Of a stretch of DNA of 31,338 bases, positions 17,307 through 25,515 are shown piece after piece. The stretch is from CAYONM01 sp964405325 (GTDB lineage Bacteria > Planctomycetota > UBA11346). A model generated the notes under the pieces. That model saw only the letters and a program-made list of their open reading frames with translations. It was not told the origin of the DNA and made no database searches. Position numbers and translations under genes: made by a program. The number at the start of each line of letters is the position of its first letter. Within the stretch, counting starts at the first letter, position 1. Location of the stretch: the NCBI GenBank assembly GCA_964405325.1, contig CAYONM010000016.1, positions 1 through 31,338 on the forward strand. The letters are read 5' to 3'.

Positions 17307-17431
17307 TGCCCAGGTCCAAGCCTGGGGGCCGCGCCAAACGCGCGCCGGGCAGACTCTGTCTGACCCCCCGGCTTGTTGCCGCGGCGGAAGCGCCAGAATT
17401 CAGCAGACTTCAGATGAGGAATCCAGCCGCC

Positions 17432-18199
17432 ATGTCTTCTTTTGCCAACGTCACCGCTGTCATTCTCGCCGCTGGTCAGGGCACCCGCATGGGCTCGGAT
17501 CAGGCCAAGGTCCTGCATCACGTGGGCGGCAAGCCCATGGTTGGTCATGTCCTGGACACCTGCCAGGAACTGGGCATCGGCCAATGCGTTGTGGTGGTGG
17601 GGCATCAGCGCGAGACGGTGGAAGCCTGCGTCGCGCCTTATGCCGCCGATTGCGTGGTCCAAGACCAACAGCTGGGCACCGGCCATGCGGTGCTGGTCAC
17701 CCAGGCGGCGGTGCGCGGCAACACCACCCTGGTGCTCTGCGGCGATGCGCCCTTGGTTCCGGTGGACCTGTTACGCCAAGTGCTGCAACAACGGCAGGAC
17801 AGCGGCGTCCCCTGCGTGGCCGTGGCCGCCGACATGGCCGATCCCAGTGGTTACGGCCGCATGCTTACCGATGCCAGCGGCGCGCTGAGCGCCATCGTCG
17901 AGCATAAAGACGCCAGCGACGAGCAACGCGCGGTCACGCTGGTGAATTCCGGCATTTTCGCTTTCGATACAGCAGCCTTGTTCCACTGCCTGCAGGCGGT
18001 GCGTCCGGACAATGCCCAGGGCGAATATTATCTGCCCGACGTGGTCAAAATGCTGGTCGACAAAGGCCAGCGCGTCGAGTTGGTCACCACCAGCGACATC
18101 GCCAGCGTGTTCGGGGTCAACCGGCCAGCCGATCTGGCCGCTGCGGAAACCATGTACCTGCAGCGGCTCAGCAACGCCGATCAGAGCGAGGCGTCATAG
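17432..18199 (+). CDS. glmU: UDP-GlcNAc pyrophosphorylase, N-terminal half of GlmU only
   Basis: The 255-residue product matches the uridyltransferase domain of GlmU. It has TAVILAAGQGTRMGSD, then KVLHHVGGKPM, LGTGHAV, LCGDAPLV, GYGRM, VNSGIFAFD, EYYLPDVV and a final GVN.PADLAAAE. That domain makes UDP-GlcNAc from GlcNAc-1-P and UTP. Family members are usually about 450 residues, with a left-handed beta-helix acetyltransferase at the C-terminus that is absent here. The frame ends cleanly and the next gene runs the other way, overlapping by 19 bp, so this is a genuine short form and not an assembly cut. The ATG at 17432 has a GAGGA site 11 bases upstream. Acetylation of GlcN-1-P would need another enzyme elsewhere. 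Confidence 0.93.
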   Translation: MSSFANVTAVILAAGQGTRMGSDQAKVLHHVGGKPMVGHVLDTCQELGIGQCVVVVGHQRETVEACVAPYAADCVVQDQQLGTGHAVLVTQAAVRGNTTLVLCGDAPLVPVDLLRQVLQQRQDSGVPCVAVAADMADPSGYGRMLTDASGALSAIVEHKDASDEQRAVTLVNSGIFAFDTAALFHCLQAVRPDNAQGEYYLPDVVKMLVDKGQRVELVTTSDIASVFGVNRPADLAAAETMYLQRLSNADQSEAS

Positions 18200-18558
18200 G
18201 CGGCCGCAACCTGCAGGCTGCTGGCATCGAAGTCGCCACTGGGTTTGAAGCACAGCAACCAGCCATCGCCGTGCGGCTGGTTGTTGACCAGCTCCGGCTG
18301 TTCCGCCAGCTGCTCGTTGATGGCCACCACCTCGCAATCGCAGGGCGCGTAAACGTCGGCCGCGGCCTTCACTGACTCCACCACCGCAAGACCATCACCT
18401 GCGGCAAAGCTGGTCCCGACCTCGGGCAGATCGACAAAGACCAGGTCGCCCAGCTCGTCCTGGGCGTGATCGGAAATACCCATACGGAAGGCACCGTCAT
18501 CGGTGGCTTGAACCCACTCGTGGCTGGCGGTGTAACGACGATCATCGGGATGGCTCAT
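18181..18558 (-). CDS. gcvH: Glycine cleavage system H protein
   Basis: The 125-residue lipoyl carrier has YTASHEW near the start, LGDLVFVDLPEVG, the lipoylation motif ESVKAA with its lysine, ADVYAPCDCEVVAIN, and PELVN..P.GDGWL. It shuttles the aminomethyl moiety in the glycine cleavage complex. Its ATG overlaps the gcvT stop (ATGA, 18555-18558), so T and H proteins are coupled. This is the copy with glycine-cleavage context, unlike the paralogue at 753-1148. It converges on the glmU-like gene. P and L protein genes are not in the window. Confidence 0.96.
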   Translation of the reverse strand: MSHPDDRRYTASHEWVQATDDGAFRMGISDHAQDELGDLVFVDLPEVGTSFAAGDGLAVVESVKAAADVYAPCDCEVVAINEQLAEQPELVNNQPHGDGWLLCFKPSGDFDASSLQVAAAYDASL

Positions 18559-19661
18559 TGGGGATTCTCCTCGAGCAGGGCCGAGTCGACGCGGACACGA
18601 CCATGGCGGACAAAGGGCAGAGGTACGATGACGGCCGGTAGATCCCGGCCACGGACGCGGACCTGGACCTGATCGGACCCGGGATGACGGATCCGGGCCA
18701 AGCCGATGGAACGACCCAGGGTGGGCGATTGGCTGCCGGAGGTGACCCGGCCGATCATCTCGCCCGCATGCACGACCTCGAAGTCATGCCGCATGATGCC
18801 ACGATCCTGCAGCAACAGCCCCACCAGCTCCTCGGCAATCCCATCTCGTCGTTGGCGTACCAAAGCGTCTCGACCGATGAAGTGGCGATCGGGGTCATCG
18901 AAATGCACGGTCCAGCCCAGGCCGCATTGCAACGGCGTCGTGTCGCGATCCATGTCCTGGCCGTACAAGTGCATGCCAGCTTCCAGGCGCAGGGTATCGC
19001 GGGCCCCCAGACCACAGGGTTGGACCCCAGCCGTCTGCAGGGCCTGCCAGAGCTCGGCGATCTGTGGGGTGGGTATCGCGATCTCATAGCCGTCTTCACC
19101 CGTATAACCGGTGCGGGCCAGCATGCGCTCGCCATCACGTCGGCCCTGAAAGCGCTTCAAGCCAGCGCCCAGGTCATCCCCCAGTGCCTGATGCGCCAAC
19201 TCACGGGCCGCCGGCCCCTGCACCGCAATCAAGGCCAGATCCAGCCGTTCATGCAGCTGGACCGACGAGCCATCCGCCTGCTGCCGCAGCCAGGCCAGAT
19301 CGTGATCCCGGGTCCCGGCGTTGACGATCAGCCGGAAGTCATTCGGACCGAAGCGGTAGACGATCAGATCATCGCGGATGCCACCATCTTCGGCCAACAG
19401 ACAGCCATACTGGGCCCGGCCGTCATCAGCCAGGCGGGCGACATCACCCGCCAGCACGTGCCGCAGGAAGTCGGTGGCCCCCTCGCCCTGGCAATCGACG
19501 ATCCCCATATGGCTGACGTCAAACATGCCGGCCGCACGGCGCACCTGATGGTGCTCGGCCAGCTGCGAGCCGTAGTGCACGGGCATCTCCCAGCCGGCAA
19601 AATCCACCATTTTGCCACCTGCCGTGCGATGAGCGTCGATCAGGGGTGTCTGTTTCGCCAT
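18555..19661 (-). CDS. gcvT: Aminomethyltransferase (glycine cleavage T protein)
   Basis: GcvT transfers the methylene group from the aminomethylated H protein to tetrahydrofolate and releases ammonia. The 368-residue protein has the usual length. Family features include MVDFAGWEMPVHYG, GMFDVSHMG, the folate-domain RTGYTGEDGYEI, LGARDTLRLEAGMHLYGQD, and a C-terminal barrel with RDALVRQ and GRVTSGSQSPTLGRSIGLA. The ATG at 19661 is chosen because AAGGAG lies 6 bases upstream. An open extension of 12 residues beyond it is not family-like. It is followed by gcvH with a 4-bp overlap. I see no glycine riboswitch in the 171 bases upstream, only a hairpin at 19749-19776. Confidence 0.97.
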   Translation of the reverse strand: MAKQTPLIDAHRTAGGKMVDFAGWEMPVHYGSQLAEHHQVRRAAGMFDVSHMGIVDCQGEGATDFLRHVLAGDVARLADDGRAQYGCLLAEDGGIRDDLIVYRFGPNDFRLIVNAGTRDHDLAWLRQQADGSSVQLHERLDLALIAVQGPAARELAHQALGDDLGAGLKRFQGRRDGERMLARTGYTGEDGYEIAIPTPQIAELWQALQTAGVQPCGLGARDTLRLEAGMHLYGQDMDRDTTPLQCGLGWTVHFDDPDRHFIGRDALVRQRRDGIAEELVGLLLQDRGIMRHDFEVVHAGEMIGRVTSGSQSPTLGRSIGLARIRHPGSDQVQVRVRGRDLPAVIVPLPFVRHGRVRVDSALLEENPQ

Positions 19662-19725
19662 GCCCGCTCCTTGCGGCGGCAGTCTGCCGGCCGCCAAGAG
19701 GGCGCAAGGCGGCGGAACCGGGTTT

Positions 19726-19836
19726 TCACCGGACGAAATATCCGCTGGGAGCCGGCTGCGATATGCCGGCTCCCGTCTTCAGTATCCGAATCCTACAAGC
19801 ACAGGCCGCCCACTTCGGACAATCCTCGCAAGTCAC
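19726..19836 (-). CDS. Possible Cys-rich 36-residue mini-ORF after epmB
   Basis: A GTG overlaps the epmB stop (GTGA, 19833-19836) and opens 36 codons beginning MTCEDCPKWAACACRIRI, with four Cys spaced C-x2-C-x5-C-x-C, and basic residues after them. No ribosome site beyond a weak GGGAAG is present, and a 10-bp hairpin (19749-19776, GGGAGCCGGC arms) lies inside its 3' half. It may be a small metal-binding peptide or chance. Confidence 0.2.
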   Translation of the reverse strand: MTCEDCPKWAACACRIRILKTGAGISQPAPSGYFVR

Positions 19837-20864
19837 ACAAGGGGCGTCTTCCCCGGCGCACCGGCTTGCTCCCGGACCAGGCGCGGCAGCAACCAACCGG
19901 GGAGCCGGGCATGCAGCTGTTGCCACAGCTGCATGGCATCCGCATCGGGTAGATGGAAATGCGCTGCGCCAGCGACCGGATCCAGGAGATGCAGGTAGTA
20001 GGGCTGCACGCCAATAGCGGCCAAACGCTCGCTCAAAGCAGCCAGAGCTTCGACCGAGTCGTTCACTCCCCGTAACAAGACGGTTTGGTTCAGTAGATGC
20101 ACACCACAGCCCCGCAAACGGGCGCAGGCCTCGGCGACCGCCTCGTTCAGCTCCTGGGCATGATTGGCATGCAGCACCACCGCTTTGGTGGCGCTGAGGG
20201 TGCGCAGCATGCGGCAGAGCCCAGCGTCCACCCGCTCTGGCAACACGATGGGCAAACGGGTATGCCAACGCAAACGGCGGATGGTGGACACGGCCTGGAA
20301 ATTCACCGCCAGCTGCGCCAACTGGGCATCGGGGAGCAACCAGGGATCACCTCCGGAGAACACCACCTCGTGGATTGCCGGACGGTCGGCAACGTAGTCC
20401 ACCGCCGCCTGCCACCAACCCGTTGGCCGCCGCGTGGCCTGGTAGGGGAAATGCCGCCGGAAACAGTAGCGGCAGTGCACCGCACAGCCGCCGGTACACA
20501 TCAGCAACACCCGGTCCTGGTATTTGTGCAACAATCCCGGCAGCACCTGGTAGTGGGCCTCGTCCAAGGGATCGCAACCGAATCCAACTGGCTGCGGCGC
20601 GTTTTCCGCCGCCACCGGTAGGATCTGTCGCAGCAAGGGGTCGGCGGGATCGCCGACCCGGATCCGCGACAAATAGCTGCGCGGGACCAGCAACGGGAAA
20701 TCCGCCGCCGCCCGCCCGGCCGCCGGCAACAGGCCAGCGGGCAATTCCAACGCCGCCAACAGCGTTGCCGGATCGCGCACCGCCTGCGCCAGTGCCGTCT
20801 GCCAGCCGCTGCTGGGACTGGCCTCATTGCAAACGGCTGCTAGCGTGCCGCGGCGCGCGATCAT
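19833..20864 (-). CDS. epmB: EF-P lysine 2,3-aminomutase (EpmB)
   Basis: EpmB is a radical SAM, PLP-dependent enzyme that converts L-alpha-lysine to R-beta-lysine for modification of elongation factor P. The 343-residue protein follows the E. coli EpmB layout throughout: LVPRSYLSRIRVGDPADPLLRQ, PGLLHKYQDRVLL, the radical SAM cluster site GCAVHCRYCFRRHFPY (C127, C131, C134), FSGGDPW, RLPIVLPERV, HANHAQELNEAV, LLNQTVLLRGVND and YYLHLLDPVAGAAHF. The short form without the large C-terminal zinc part of clostridial KamA supports EpmB over catabolic aminomutase. The start at 20864 matches the family N-terminus; open sequence further upstream is efp read on the other strand. It diverges from efp with only 27 bp between starts, so the promoters must overlap. 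Confidence 0.96.
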   Translation of the reverse strand: MIARRGTLAAVCNEASPSSGWQTALAQAVRDPATLLAALELPAGLLPAAGRAAADFPLLVPRSYLSRIRVGDPADPLLRQILPVAAENAPQPVGFGCDPLDEAHYQVLPGLLHKYQDRVLLMCTGGCAVHCRYCFRRHFPYQATRRPTGWWQAAVDYVADRPAIHEVVFSGGDPWLLPDAQLAQLAVNFQAVSTIRRLRWHTRLPIVLPERVDAGLCRMLRTLSATKAVVLHANHAQELNEAVAEACARLRGCGVHLLNQTVLLRGVNDSVEALAALSERLAAIGVQPYYLHLLDPVAGAAHFHLPDADAMQLWQQLHARLPGWLLPRLVREQAGAPGKTPLV

Positions 20865-20891
20865 GGCGCGTATCCGACTCGGGAGACAAGC

Positions 20892-21458
20892 ATGGGTGTG
20901 ATCAACACATCGGATCTCAAAAACGGCATCAAGGTCATCTTCGACGGGGCCCCCTGGGTCGTGCTGAACGTCGACTTCGTCAAGCCGGGCAAGGGCGCCG
21001 CGTTCTACAAGATCCGGATCCAGAACCTGCTGACCAACAACACCCTGGACAAGACTCTGCGCAGCGGTGAAAAAGTGGAAGAGGCCGATGTCATGGAAAC
21101 AGACATGGACTACCTCTACTTCGATGGCGATGGCTACGTGTTCATGGATCAAAAGACTTTCGAGCAATACAGCATCAAGAACGACGCCGTCGGCAACAGC
21201 GGCGAGCTGCTGCTGGAGAACATGGAATGCAGCGTGATGCTGTGGAACAACGAGCCGATCAACATCCGTCTGCCCAATCAGGTGGCCTACGAGATCGAGT
21301 ACACCGAACCGGCCGTGAAGGGTGATACCCAGAGCCGGGTGATGAAAGAAGCCAAGCTGACCACCGGCGCCACAGTGACCGTGCCCACTTTCATCGACAT
21401 CGGCGAAACGGTGATCATCGATACCCGCACCCGTGAGTATGCCGGCCGCAAACAGTAA
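20892..21458 (+). CDS. efp: Elongation factor P
   Basis: EF-P binds stalled ribosomes between the P and E sites and speeds peptide bond formation at polyproline stretches. The 188-residue protein has the three-domain length. Domain I carries FVKPGKGAAFYKIRIQNL with the acceptor Lys34 in the PGKGAA loop. The EpmA-type sequence around this lysine agrees with beta-lysylation. The C-terminal domains contain YEIEYTEPAVKGDT and TGATVTVPTFIDIGETVIIDTRT, the family signature. A GGGAG site lies about 7 bases before the ATG. The epmA gene starts inside its last codons, and epmB is divergent, so the factor and both modifying enzymes are together. Confidence 0.98.
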   Translation: MGVINTSDLKNGIKVIFDGAPWVVLNVDFVKPGKGAAFYKIRIQNLLTNNTLDKTLRSGEKVEEADVMETDMDYLYFDGDGYVFMDQKTFEQYSIKNDAVGNSGELLLENMECSVMLWNNEPINIRLPNQVAYEIEYTEPAVKGDTQSRVMKEAKLTTGATVTVPTFIDIGETVIIDTRTREYAGRKQ

Positions 21459-22344
21459 GTTTCCAGCCGCATGGCAACCCTCCTGCACGCTCGCGGTGGC
21501 CCGCGAGCGTGCCGCCATGTATGCCCGGATCCGCGCCTTCTTCGCTGCGCGGGACGTGCTGGAAGTGGACACGCCGCTACTGCAAGGCGGCGCCAATGCC
21601 GATCATGGCATCCAGCCGCTGGCGGTGGCTGATCGCTTCCTGGTGACCAGCCCAGAACACCCGCTCAAGCGCTGCCTGGCCGCTGGCTGGGGCGATGTGT
21701 ACGCCCTGAGCGCCTGCTTCCGCGAGGGCGAGCAGGGTCGCCGACACAATCCCGAATTCCGTATGTTGGAGTGGTACCGCCTGAGCTGGGACGATCGTCG
21801 CCTGGCCGTGGAGACCATCGAACTCTGCCGCGAGCTGACCAGCCTGGCCGGACCGGTGCAGTGGTTGCGCTACGACGAGGCCTTCCAGCAGTACGCCGGC
21901 ATCAGCAGCGAGGCCACCTTGCCGCAGCTGCAGCAGGCACTGGGCGAGGCGGGTACCGCGGTGCGCACCCGGCATGAGGCCCTGGACCTGCTGCTGGTGG
22001 ACCAGATCGAATCGCAGCTAGGCCGTGCTGGCTGGACCGTGCTCACCGATTATCCCAGCGATCAGGCAGCGCAGGCGCGCTTGCGTGGCAACACCGCCGC
22101 CCGTTTCGAGCTGTACCGGGACGGCATCGAGCTGGCCAACGGCTATCACGAGTGCACCGATGCCGCAGATCTGCGCCGGCGTCTGCAGGCGGAAACCGAG
22201 CATCTGGACGAGCGCTACCTGGCCGCCTGCGCTCACTTACCCGACTGTGCCGGCGTTGCCCTGGGCCTGGACCGGCTGCTGCTGCTCGGCTTGGGCCTGG
22301 ACGATCTCAGCCAGGTGCTGCCCTTCGCCTGGGATCGGGCCTGA
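21439..22344 (+). CDS. epmA: EF-P--(R)-beta-lysine ligase (EpmA)
   Basis: EpmA is a lysyl-tRNA synthetase-like enzyme that attaches beta-lysine to Lys34 of EF-P. The 301-residue protein is a class II synthetase catalytic core without the tRNA anticodon domain, the hallmark of EpmA (PoxA/GenX). It has EVDTPLL (motif 1 region), SPEHPLKR, CFREGEQGRRHNPEFRMLEWYR (motif 2), ELANGYHE and GVALGLDRLLLL (motif 3). The ATG at 21439 lies 20 bases before the efp stop, giving translational coupling; a GTG at 21433 is also in frame. No epmC hydroxylase gene is in view, and many EpmAB organisms lack it. Confidence 0.96.
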   Translation: MPAANSKFPAAWQPSCTLAVARERAAMYARIRAFFAARDVLEVDTPLLQGGANADHGIQPLAVADRFLVTSPEHPLKRCLAAGWGDVYALSACFREGEQGRRHNPEFRMLEWYRLSWDDRRLAVETIELCRELTSLAGPVQWLRYDEAFQQYAGISSEATLPQLQQALGEAGTAVRTRHEALDLLLVDQIESQLGRAGWTVLTDYPSDQAAQARLRGNTAARFELYRDGIELANGYHECTDAADLRRRLQAETEHLDERYLAACAHLPDCAGVALGLDRLLLLGLGLDDLSQVLPFAWDRA

Positions 22345-22415
22345 AACCACCACATGACAAGTCCCCTGTCCGATCACCATGGCGGGCATGGGTCTGGCGC
22401 TGCTGGATATCGTGA

Positions 22416-22718
22416 TCCTGGTCAACCAAGTTGCTGCTCAATACGATTTCGGCCACGCTGATGGTGCGCTCTGGCCGCGTCTACGGCAACCGCATGGTCG
22501 ATCTGCGCACCAGCAACGACACATTACGCGACCGTGCTGCACGAATCATCGCCGAAACCACCGGCCTGGATCGCACTGCGTGCTTCGCGCTCTTGGAACG
22601 CGCCACCGGCGAAGTGAAGATTGCGCTGATCATGCATTAGAAAAATCGCTGCGCAAAACGTGCCAGGCATCTTTTGACCGAATCCGAAGGGCAACTCGGC
22701 CAGATCTTGGATCGTTAG
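22416..22718 (+). pseudogene. murQ: Remnant of murQ (N-acetylmuramic acid 6-phosphate etherase), C-terminal part
   Basis: The frame reads STKLLLNTISATLMVRSG, then RVYGNRMVDLRTSNDTLRDR and VKIALIMH. This closely follows the MurQ C-terminal signature (TKL.LN..ST..M...G.VYGN.MVDL...N.KL..RA). MurQ cleaves the lactyl ether of MurNAc-6-P in cell-wall recycling. A TAG at 22638-22640 interrupts it, yet the same frame goes on as KRARHLLTESEGQLGQIL until a TAG at 22716, matching the usual MurQ tail (.ARRLL..S.G.LR.AL). The first two thirds, including the SIS sugar-binding domain, are missing. It is thus a truncated gene with an internal stop. No active neighbour belongs to this pathway. Confidence 0.8.
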
Positions 22719-22739
22719 CCATCACCCGTAAATGCTCCA

Positions 22740-24113
22740 CTACCGCCAAGTGATCAGTCCGCGTTGCAGGCGGCCGTCCAGACTGGCCCAGCTCCAGATG
22801 CGTAGACCTTCACCGCCGGATAATGCCAACTGCATTTTCATATCGGCGATCGCCATGCTGGGATCCTCGATCGCACCGAGGGGATCGTTCCAGTGTTCCC
22901 ACCATTTTTGCGGCGTGGAGCCGAAACGGGTGTGGCCCCAGTGGGTGCTCCGCGGCGCTGGCTGCGCTTCGGATCGATGCGAATAGATCAGGACATCGGC
23001 GACCTCACCAAGAGCCTGCCAGTCAGCGCTGGCTTCGACCCGGGCGGTACCGCCCGGACCCAGGGCACAGACCGCCAGCGGTCGATCGCCCAGGCCAAGC
23101 CGGGCCAAGGACAGCACCCGTTCCTGCTGTCGGCAGCAGAAGGCGATCCACGGCTCGGCGTACTGGTGCAGGATCTGCAGCGCGTCCGGAACACTGGGCA
23201 GACCCTGCTCCAGAGCGAAGCGAGATCGGCTCAGGGGTGAGAAACAATGCGCTGGCATGGCATCGGTATCAACCGCTGCCGGCTCGGCCAGGGTGACCAT
23301 GAAGCCGGTCGCTTCTACAGCCTGACACCAGCCACGAACACTGGCCACCACCAGATCGGGACACTGCCGGATCAGGGCTTCGGGACTGGCCACCTGGGGG
23401 ATGGCCCGGCCGTAATGATCTTGGGCCCGAGGTGCGATGGTGTCGGCGCCGGGAAGACCACTGACCCAGACTTGAACGCCAGGGAGGATCCGCCGCAGCA
23501 CCCGAGCACTGTAGGCATAGGCTTCCGCTGGTAGCTGCGGAATGCCGTGATCGAACCAATTCAGGGTGACATCGGTGATGCCACAGCGAAGCAGGGCGTG
23601 TGCCAACTGCTCCTGCTCCTGTTCAGAAAACCACGGGTAGAAACCCAGCTCCAGGTTGCGCCGGCTCGTAACTGGCGGCTCCACGCCGGGATCGTCGAAC
23701 ACCAACAGCGTCTGCTGCTCCTGGACGCTGTCGCCCAGGGCACGACGTTCGATGGTGACGACGCTGCCATCACCATCACAGCTATCGGCGATCACCACCA
23801 GCGGCCAGTGCAAGGCGCACCAGTCGTCGGGATTGGTCAAGGGTCGACGGGCGTTTTCCGATGGCAGATAGCCGGGAAAGCTGAGCTCCACGTGATTGCC
23901 ACGGATCTGCACCTCCGGCCGGTGGGCGTCTGGGCCAACCCCGAACACCGGCCGGTGGCTGGGGTCCAGAGCGCGCATCCCCGGTGGCAGGGTGATGCTC
24001 ATGTCGATGCCGTGCGGGCTATCGCCCATGGGTGAGGTGAGATCGAGCCACCACACCGTGGCCAGACCGACTACCAGCGAGCGTTCTTCGCCGATGCCCC
24101 AGATGACTGCCAT
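22740..24113 (-). CDS. Protein of unknown function coupled to hemL
   Basis: The 457-residue protein begins at an ATG 10 bases after the hemL stop, with GAGGA about 7 bases upstream, so it is a likely downstream operon partner. The first residues (MAVIWGIGEERSLVVGLATVW) are mildly hydrophobic, but a signal peptide is doubtful. An N-terminal beta-rich domain (about 1-160) is followed by what may be a TIM-barrel-like domain (about 165-440). In the latter, FYPWFSEQEQEQLAHALLRCG, VTLNWFDHGIP and VWVSGLPG resemble strand-helix units of glycoside-hydrolase-like proteins, and HWNDPLGAIEDPSMAIADMK and RIWSWASLDGRL close it. No catalytic motif can be assigned. A role with heme synthesis is not evident. 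Confidence 0.8.
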   Translation of the reverse strand: MAVIWGIGEERSLVVGLATVWWLDLTSPMGDSPHGIDMSITLPPGMRALDPSHRPVFGVGPDAHRPEVQIRGNHVELSFPGYLPSENARRPLTNPDDWCALHWPLVVIADSCDGDGSVVTIERRALGDSVQEQQTLLVFDDPGVEPPVTSRRNLELGFYPWFSEQEQEQLAHALLRCGITDVTLNWFDHGIPQLPAEAYAYSARVLRRILPGVQVWVSGLPGADTIAPRAQDHYGRAIPQVASPEALIRQCPDLVVASVRGWCQAVEATGFMVTLAEPAAVDTDAMPAHCFSPLSRSRFALEQGLPSVPDALQILHQYAEPWIAFCCRQQERVLSLARLGLGDRPLAVCALGPGGTARVEASADWQALGEVADVLIYSHRSEAQPAPRSTHWGHTRFGSTPQKWWEHWNDPLGAIEDPSMAIADMKMQLALSGGEGLRIWSWASLDGRLQRGLITWR

Positions 24114-24123
24114 GCTCGTTTCC

Positions 24124-25419
24124 TCAGGAACAGGCCGCAAAGGCTTGTCGGGTTGCGGCCAGGGTCTGTTCGATGTCGGCGTCGGTATGGGCCGAGGACC
24201 AGAAAGCCGCCTCGAAGGGACTGCAGGCCAGATACACACCACTCGTCAGCATGCTGCTGAGCCAGGTCTGCCAGGCGGTCATGTCGCTGGCAGTGGCGCT
24301 GGCGAAATCAATCACTGGGCCGGGATGAAAGAAATAGCCCCACATGGTGCCCATCTGATTGCACACGAAGGGCACCCCGGCAGCAGCGGCAGCCGAGCGC
24401 AAGCCCCCCACGAGTTCTGCCAGGCGAAGTTCCTGCTGTTGGTAGAAACCTGGTTCCTGGCACAGCCGCAGGTTGGCGAGACCAGCGGCGACGGCCACGG
24501 GATTGCCGCTGAGGGTGCCGGCCTGGTAGCAGGGCCCTTCCGGCGCCAGATGCGCCATGAGCGCTGCCGATCCGCCATACGCGGCCAGGGGGAGACCGCC
24601 ACCGACCACTTTGCCCAGGCAGGTGAGATCCGGCTGGATACCAGCGCGTACCTGGTAGCCGCCCCAGCCGACCCGAAAACCAGTCATCACTTCGTCGAAA
24701 ATCAGCAGACTGCCGCCCGCTGTGCACAGTTCGCGCATCCGTTCCAACCAGCCCGGTTGCGGCAAAATCAGGCCCATATTGCCAGCCACCGGTTCGACGA
24801 TCACCGCTGCAATCCGATGGCCGTGCTCGAAGAACACCGCTTCCAACGATTTGGTATGATTGTAGGGCACGACCAGGGTACAGCTGGCGAAGGCCTCGGG
24901 CACACCGGCACTGTCAGCTTGCCCAAAGGTGGCCAGACCGGAGCCGGCGGCCACCAACAGGTGATCAGCATGCCCATGGTAGCAGCCAACGCATTTGACC
25001 ACCAGGTCGCGGCCGGTGGCGGCACGCGCCAAACGCAGGGCGCTCATGGTGGCCTCAGTACCGGAATTGACCAAACGGAGCTGCTCCATGCCCGGCAGCG
25101 CCGAACAGATCAGATCTGCCAGCTCGTACTCGGCTTCGGTGGGTGCGCCGAAGGAGGTCCCCTTGGCGGCCGCCTGCTGGACCGCTTCGACCACCGCCGG
25201 ATGCGCGTGACCGTTGATCAAAGGCCCCCAGGAAAGCACGTAGTCAATGTACTCGCGCTGGTCGACATCAACCAGACGCGAACCCGAAGCAGAGGCGATC
25301 ACCGCCGGCACCCCACCAAGGCGCGACCAGGCACGAACCGGTGAATTGACGCCACCGGGAATGCGCTCCTGGCTCCGGGTAAAAATGTCCTGCGAACGGG
25401 GACCGACTGATATTGCCAT
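24124..25419 (-). CDS. hemL: Glutamate-1-semialdehyde 2,1-aminomutase
   Basis: HemL converts glutamate-1-semialdehyde to 5-aminolevulinate, with PLP, in the C5 route to tetrapyrroles. The 431-residue product has the standard length. It shows PGGVNSPVRAW at the start, SWGPLINGHAHP, NSGTEATMSALRLAR, CYHGHAD, VEPVAGNMG, FDEVMTGFRVGWGG and the PLP-lysine region CLGKVVGGGLP (K270), followed by YQAGTLSGNPVA. All class III aminotransferase key residues are visible. The ATG has only a weak ribosome site. It diverges from maf by 96 bp and is followed on the same strand by the unknown 457-residue gene. Confidence 0.97.
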   Translation of the reverse strand: MAISVGPRSQDIFTRSQERIPGGVNSPVRAWSRLGGVPAVIASASGSRLVDVDQREYIDYVLSWGPLINGHAHPAVVEAVQQAAAKGTSFGAPTEAEYELADLICSALPGMEQLRLVNSGTEATMSALRLARAATGRDLVVKCVGCYHGHADHLLVAAGSGLATFGQADSAGVPEAFASCTLVVPYNHTKSLEAVFFEHGHRIAAVIVEPVAGNMGLILPQPGWLERMRELCTAGGSLLIFDEVMTGFRVGWGGYQVRAGIQPDLTCLGKVVGGGLPLAAYGGSAALMAHLAPEGPCYQAGTLSGNPVAVAAGLANLRLCQEPGFYQQQELRLAELVGGLRSAAAAAGVPFVCNQMGTMWGYFFHPGPVIDFASATASDMTAWQTWLSSMLTSGVYLACSPFEAAFWSSAHTDADIEQTLAATRQAFAACS

Positions 25420-25515
25420 GCGAGCATGCTAGGGCAGGTGGTCTGGCGTCCAGCTGGGCTCATTCCATGCAGCAACTGCTTGCAGCAGACGCCGATCAGG
25501 GGGTAGACTCTTGGC

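Noticed and set aside
19662..19832. A glycine riboswitch was expected before gcvT.
   Set aside because: No aptamer-like conserved segments are seen; only a 10-bp hairpin (19749-19776) without a T tract is present.
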